Assembly: GCA_947440895.1 (NCBI GenBank)
Contig: CANETO010000064.1
Coordinates: 1 to 8,499, forward strand
DNA length: 8,499 nt
From: Planctomycetaceae bacterium
Lineage (GTDB): Bacteria; Planctomycetota; Planctomycetia; Pirellulales; UBA1268
Direction: 5' to 3'
Shown one piece after another: positions 6,130 to 8,499 of this stretch; the first letter of the stretch is position 1; every line of letters starts with the position of its first letter. The translations under genes and the position numbers were made by a program. A model generated the notes under the pieces. That model was not told the DNA's origin. It was given only the letters and a program-made list of their open reading frames with translations, and did no database searches.

Positions 6130-7710
6130 ATGTCCATGTGTTTCCGGTCTGCGTTGCGATTCACAAGGTCTTGGTATCGCCCGGCTGGGCTGGCCGTCTG
6201 GCTGGCGGCCGCCTTTGTCTGCCCTTCGGTGCCGGCCGTGGAGTTTGCGTCGCTTGTTGAAGAAGCCGCCGAACAAGAATACGAGCCGACGCCACGGGTC
6301 GACTTCGATCCGACGATGGCCTTAGCGCAGATCGGCGACCCGGCCATCGAGACGGTGGACGAGATGACCAACGGCGCGGCGCCCGGCAGCGGCCGCACCG
6401 TCAGTCCGAATGACGACTCCTTCGTGAACCAGTTGGGGAGACGGATGGCCAGTGTTCAGGATCCCGCCATCGAGACGGTCGATGAGCAGACGAACGGCGG
6501 CAGCGACCACTCCGGCGAAAAAGAGTGGTATGAGAAGATCAATATCCGCGGCTACACCCAGATGCGTATCAACAGCACGCTCTGGTACGACGAGGACCAG
6601 GCCGGCCCCTATCATCCCGGCGACAAGTCGGTGGGGCCGAACAACAACTTCTTCCTCCGCCGGGTCCGCCTGATCTTCTCCGGTGACATCAGCGACCGGC
6701 TCTACATGTACATCCAGCCCGACTTCGCCTCGAGCCTCTCCGGCGTGAGCGATCCGGGAGCGATCAACTACGCCCAACTCCGCGACTGCTACGCCGACTG
6801 CTACGTCACCACCGACAAGGTGCATCGCTTCCGCGTCGGACAGTCGAAGGTGCCCTACGGCTGGGACAACATGCAGTCCAGCTCCAATCGTCTGCCCCTC
6901 GACCGTGCCGATTTCATCAATGCCACGAAGAGCGAACGTGGCCTTGGTGTCTTCTATTACTGGACGCCCGAGTATGCCCAGGATCTCTATAAGTATGTGC
7001 TCGACGAGGGGCTCAAGGGCTCAGGAAACTACGGCGTCTTCGGCGTCGGCTGCTACAACGGGCAGGGCAATTCGACGCTCGACCAAAACAACAACATGCA
7101 CTTCGTGATGCGGCTCAATTCACCCTACCAGTTCGACAACGAGCAGGTCGTCGAGGCGGGCGTGCAGGCCTACTGCGGCAACTACGTGCCGACGCTGGCC
7201 GACATCAAGATCGGCGGCAACACCTATAAGCCGGTCGTGGTCTCGCCGTCGAATGGCGTGCTCGACCAGCGGATCGCGGCGACGTTCGTCTACTATCCGC
7301 AGCGGCTCGGCGTGACCGCGGAGTGGAACGTGGGCCTCGGGCCGGAGCTGTCGAGCCTCAATAACGTCTCTGCTCAGAACCCACCGACGATTTCGAGCCA
7401 GCCGGTCTCCGGCGGCTACGTGCTCGTGAACTACAAGGCGGACACCGACAACTACGGTCGGCTCTTCCCCTACTTCCGCTGGCAGACTGGCCGCGGCGGC
7501 TTCATTTGGGAGCGGAACTCACCGAACACGTACCTCGGCGAGTTCGATCTGGGCCTCGAGTGGCAGATCACGCCGCAGATGGAACTCACCTGCGAGTATG
7601 ACTGGGTGAATCGGACGAACACCTCCGGCAAGGCACCGATTCGGCCCGACGGCCAGTATGCTCAGTTCCAGGGCGACCTGTTGCGGTTCCAGTTCCAGTT
7701 CAACTACTAA
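6130..7710 (+). CDS. Phosphate-selective porin O/P-type outer-membrane porin
   Basis: A 526-residue outer-membrane beta-barrel of the OprO/OprP type. A signal peptide covers residues 1 to about 36 (hydrophobic core AGLAVWLAAAFV, cleavage probably after SVPA). Residues 37-134 form an acidic, non-barrel region carrying the 13-residue motif DPAIETVDE-x-TNG twice (70-82 and 111-123). The barrel runs from about 136 to 526: INIRGYTQMR, NNFFLRRVRLIFSGDISD, YIQPDF, a RVGQSKVPYGWDN segment and an SSSNRLPLDRADF segment are typical porin O/P features, and it ends in alternating aromatic strands (LLRFQFQFNY) with an aromatic last residue. It would pass small anions such as phosphate or polyphosphate; the specificity is not shown. 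Unusually, the mature protein has five cysteines (220, 224, 308, 349, 488). Start 6130 is chosen for GAGG seven bases upstream and the clean signal peptide; TTG 6043 and ATG 6082 are longer alternatives. The leader ORF and inhibitor gene follow on the same strand. Confidence 0.86.
   Translation: MSMCFRSALRFTRSWYRPAGLAVWLAAAFVCPSVPAVEFASLVEEAAEQEYEPTPRVDFDPTMALAQIGDPAIETVDEMTNGAAPGSGRTVSPNDDSFVNQLGRRMASVQDPAIETVDEQTNGGSDHSGEKEWYEKINIRGYTQMRINSTLWYDEDQAGPYHPGDKSVGPNNNFFLRRVRLIFSGDISDRLYMYIQPDFASSLSGVSDPGAINYAQLRDCYADCYVTTDKVHRFRVGQSKVPYGWDNMQSSSNRLPLDRADFINATKSERGLGVFYYWTPEYAQDLYKYVLDEGLKGSGNYGVFGVGCYNGQGNSTLDQNNNMHFVMRLNSPYQFDNEQVVEAGVQAYCGNYVPTLADIKIGGNTYKPVVVSPSNGVLDQRIAATFVYYPQRLGVTAEWNVGLGPELSSLNNVSAQNPPTISSQPVSGGYVLVNYKADTDNYGRLFPYFRWQTGRGGFIWERNSPNTYLGEFDLGLEWQITPQMELTCEYDWVNRTNTSGKAPIRPDGQYAQFQGDLLRFQFQFNY
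6337..6375 (+). repeat. First copy of duplicated 13-codon motif in the porin
   Basis: Encodes DPAIETVDEMTNG (porin residues 70-82). The second copy at 6460-6498 is identical in protein except M to Q, and most base differences are at codon third positions. Confidence 0.85.
6460..6498 (+). repeat. Second copy of duplicated 13-codon motif in the porin
   Basis: Encodes DPAIETVDEQTNG (porin residues 111-123), 41 residues after the first copy and about 12 residues before the barrel begins. Confidence 0.85.
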
Positions 7711-7727
7711 TCTTTCCAGGAATGGAC

Positions 7728-7790
7728 ATGAGGCTCTCGATGCTGGCGATGCACGTCGAGCCGATCTACACCGGACAGGTCACCCTATGA
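7728..7790 (+). CDS. Short leader ORF (20 aa) coupled to the emfourin-like gene
   Basis: AGGA at 7718-7721 stands six bases before ATG 7728, giving a 20-residue, methionine-rich peptide that begins MRLSMLAMHV and ends in TGQVTL. Its TGA (7788-7790) overlaps the ATG of the next gene (7787-7789) in an ATGA, the classic arrangement for translational coupling. An ATG two codons earlier (7722) gives 22 residues but no spacing to the AGGA. I recognise no family. It could be a translated leader that delivers ribosomes to the inhibitor gene, a remnant of a longer gene, or chance. There is no run of one amino acid suggesting attenuation and no membrane helix. Confidence 0.4.
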   Translation: MRLSMLAMHVEPIYTGQVTL

Positions 7791-8125
7791 AAATCACGTT
7801 CGTCCAGTCGGGAGGATTCGCGGGCATGGTCAAGGGCTGCGAGCTCACCACCTCCGACCTCGCCCCCGACGAACGCCAGGAACTCGAGTCGCGGGTTGCC
7901 GCGAGCGGCCTTACGGAATCGCTCGAGCGGTTTTCACCCGCGGGCCGCGACCATAGGCAGTACGAGATCGTGATCGAGCGAGACGGGGTGGTACGGCGGA
8001 TCATCTGCGACGACCATTCCGTGCCAGAAGCGACCCGGCCGCTCGTGGCATTTCTCGTAGCCCGGGCCCGGCCGCAGCCGGCCGACTTTGCCGCTGAGGT
8101 ACGCCGCTCCGGTGCCGACGGCTGA
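7787..8125 (+). CDS. Emfourin-like (protealysin inhibitor family) protein
   Basis: A 112-residue protein without a signal peptide or membrane segment. The N-terminus MKITFVQSGGFAGMVKGCEL carries the SGGFAG motif (residues 8-13) typical of emfourin-type proteins. It continues with an L-x-x-x-E-x-x-E-L-E helix (about 28-38), a QYEIVIERDGVVRRIICDD hairpin (about 60-78) and an ending PEATRPLVAFLVARARP (about 82-98), all in the order I know for the family. Emfourin was described in Serratia as the inhibitor encoded beside the M4 peptidase protealysin, which it binds in the cytoplasm. A peptidase-inhibiting role here is inferred from resemblance. Start chosen because the family motif begins there and AGG lies seven bases upstream (7777-7779); the frame stays open back to 7658 but would overlap the porin. 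It follows the leader ORF by an ATGA overlap and is convergent with the monooxygenase gene six bases away. No M4 peptidase gene is in the window. Confidence 0.72.
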   Translation: MKITFVQSGGFAGMVKGCELTTSDLAPDERQELESRVAASGLTESLERFSPAGRDHRQYEIVIERDGVVRRIICDDHSVPEATRPLVAFLVARARPQPADFAAEVRRSGADG

Positions 8126-8131
8126 CACGCG

Positions 8132-8499
8132 TCAGCTCGCCTCGACGCGGAGCCGTCGATCGATCGACGCGATCAGCCGCTCAAGCGCCCGTCTGTAGGA
8201 AAAGTGCTCGACCTCGAGGCGGTGGCGGGGCGAATCGACGTAGCGGACCGAACCGGATTGAGATGGTCGGCACCGCGTGCGATAGAGCCAGGCCGCCGCC
8301 CGTGGGGATTGCCTCGCGGCCAACGCCATCCGCGCCACCAGCTTCCCCTGCAGATCGGTGAGTCCCCACTGGCCGCTGTCAGGCTGGATCAGCCCCACGA
8401 CCGCGAGGTCGTCGCGGGTGGGATGCAAGAGGTTCATGAACAGCCGCGGCACCCCCTCGGCATCTCCGCAGAGATGCTCCGGATCGATGAACGGCAGCG
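8132..8499 (-). CDS. Flavin-containing monooxygenase-like protein, C-terminal part (partial)
   Basis: An open frame from the right window edge to TGA at 8132-8134, about 121 residues. It begins LPFIDPEHL inside the protein and continues PRLFMNLLHPTRDDLAVVGL, then QPDSGQWGLTDLQGKLVARM, and ends with a DSPRHRLEVEHFSYRRALERLI segment. These match the C-terminal region of bacterial flavin-containing monooxygenase / NAD(P)-binding flavoproteins: the F-x-N-L-x-H-P segment and the conserved Q before the helix are characteristic. The Rossmann-type FAD and NADPH motifs should lie upstream, beyond 8499. Such enzymes oxygenate nitrogen, sulphur or ketone groups; the substrate cannot be judged. The GTG at 8450-8452 is an internal valine codon, not a start, because homology continues before it. 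It converges on the emfourin-like gene with six bases between stops and no visible terminator. Confidence 0.75.
   Translation of the reverse strand, partial: LPFIDPEHLCGDAEGVPRLFMNLLHPTRDDLAVVGLIQPDSGQWGLTDLQGKLVARMALAARQSPRAAAWLYRTRCRPSQSGSVRYVDSPRHRLEVEHFSYRRALERLIASIDRRLRVEAS
8154..8169. repeat. 16-bp perfect palindrome inside the monooxygenase gene
   Basis: CGTCGATCGATCGACG equals its own reverse complement. It lies near the 3' end of the monooxygenase gene, encoding part of the final ASIDRRLR segment. GATC/CGAT-rich stretches are common in this window's coding regions, so it may have no role. Confidence 0.5.

Noticed and set aside
6208..6222. Possible lipobox at Cys31 of the porin
   Set aside because: The residues before it (A-F-V-C) do not fit the lipobox pattern; cleavage after SVPA fits a signal peptidase I site instead.
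7658..7786. In-frame N-terminal extension of the emfourin-like gene
   Set aside because: It would overlap the porin 3' end in another frame, its residues are low-complexity Ser/Arg without family similarity, and the family motif begins exactly at ATG 7787.
1..8499. CRISPR array, tRNA/rRNA genes, transposase or integrase
   Set aside because: No regularly spaced repeats, no tRNA-like or rRNA-like segments and no mobile-element proteins were seen on either strand.

Overview
The window is GC-rich, with codon third positions strongly biased to G or C. Its gene families are a DUF1080 (3-keto-disaccharide hydrolase-type) secreted protein, a very large AsmA-like protein and an OprO/OprP-type porin with an acidic N-terminal extension. 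This mix points to a Gram-negative bacterium of the Planctomycetota, most likely Pirellulales-like. That assignment is inferred from gene content; no rRNA or other marker gene is present.

Layout, left to right. Positions 1-28 hold the last eight codons of a + strand gene that ends exactly like the DUF1080 gene facing it. After a 190-bp spacer comes the complete DUF1080 gene on the - strand (219-923). The outermost 30 bp form a perfect inverted repeat (1-30 against 217-246). A divergent junction of only 25 bp separates the DUF1080 gene from mobA (949-1704, + strand), which makes molybdenum cofactor guanylyltransferase. The 3' end of mobA overlaps a 4.3-kb gene for a membrane-anchored AsmA-like protein (1643-5920). 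A 209-bp gap follows, with a run of nine C directly against the porin Shine-Dalgarno sequence, and then a porin gene (6130-7710). A 20-codon leader ORF (7728-7790) comes next, and its stop overlaps the start of an emfourin-like metalloprotease inhibitor gene (7787-8125) in an ATGA. On the - strand at the right edge lies the C-terminal part of a flavin-containing monooxygenase-like gene (8132 to beyond 8499), convergent with the inhibitor gene.

Most genes act at the cell envelope: a secreted sugar-type hydrolase, an AsmA-type protein presumably involved in lipid or outer-membrane homeostasis, an outer-membrane porin and a peptidase inhibitor. mobA and the AsmA-like gene probably share a transcript, as may the porin, leader ORF and inhibitor. 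I see no integrase, transposase, tRNA, rRNA or CRISPR array. The points most worth a second look are the terminal inverted repeat, the leader ORF coupled to the emfourin gene, the emfourin gene lacking a visible M4 peptidase partner, the C9 tract at the porin ribosome binding site, and a duplicated 13-residue motif in the porin N-terminal region.
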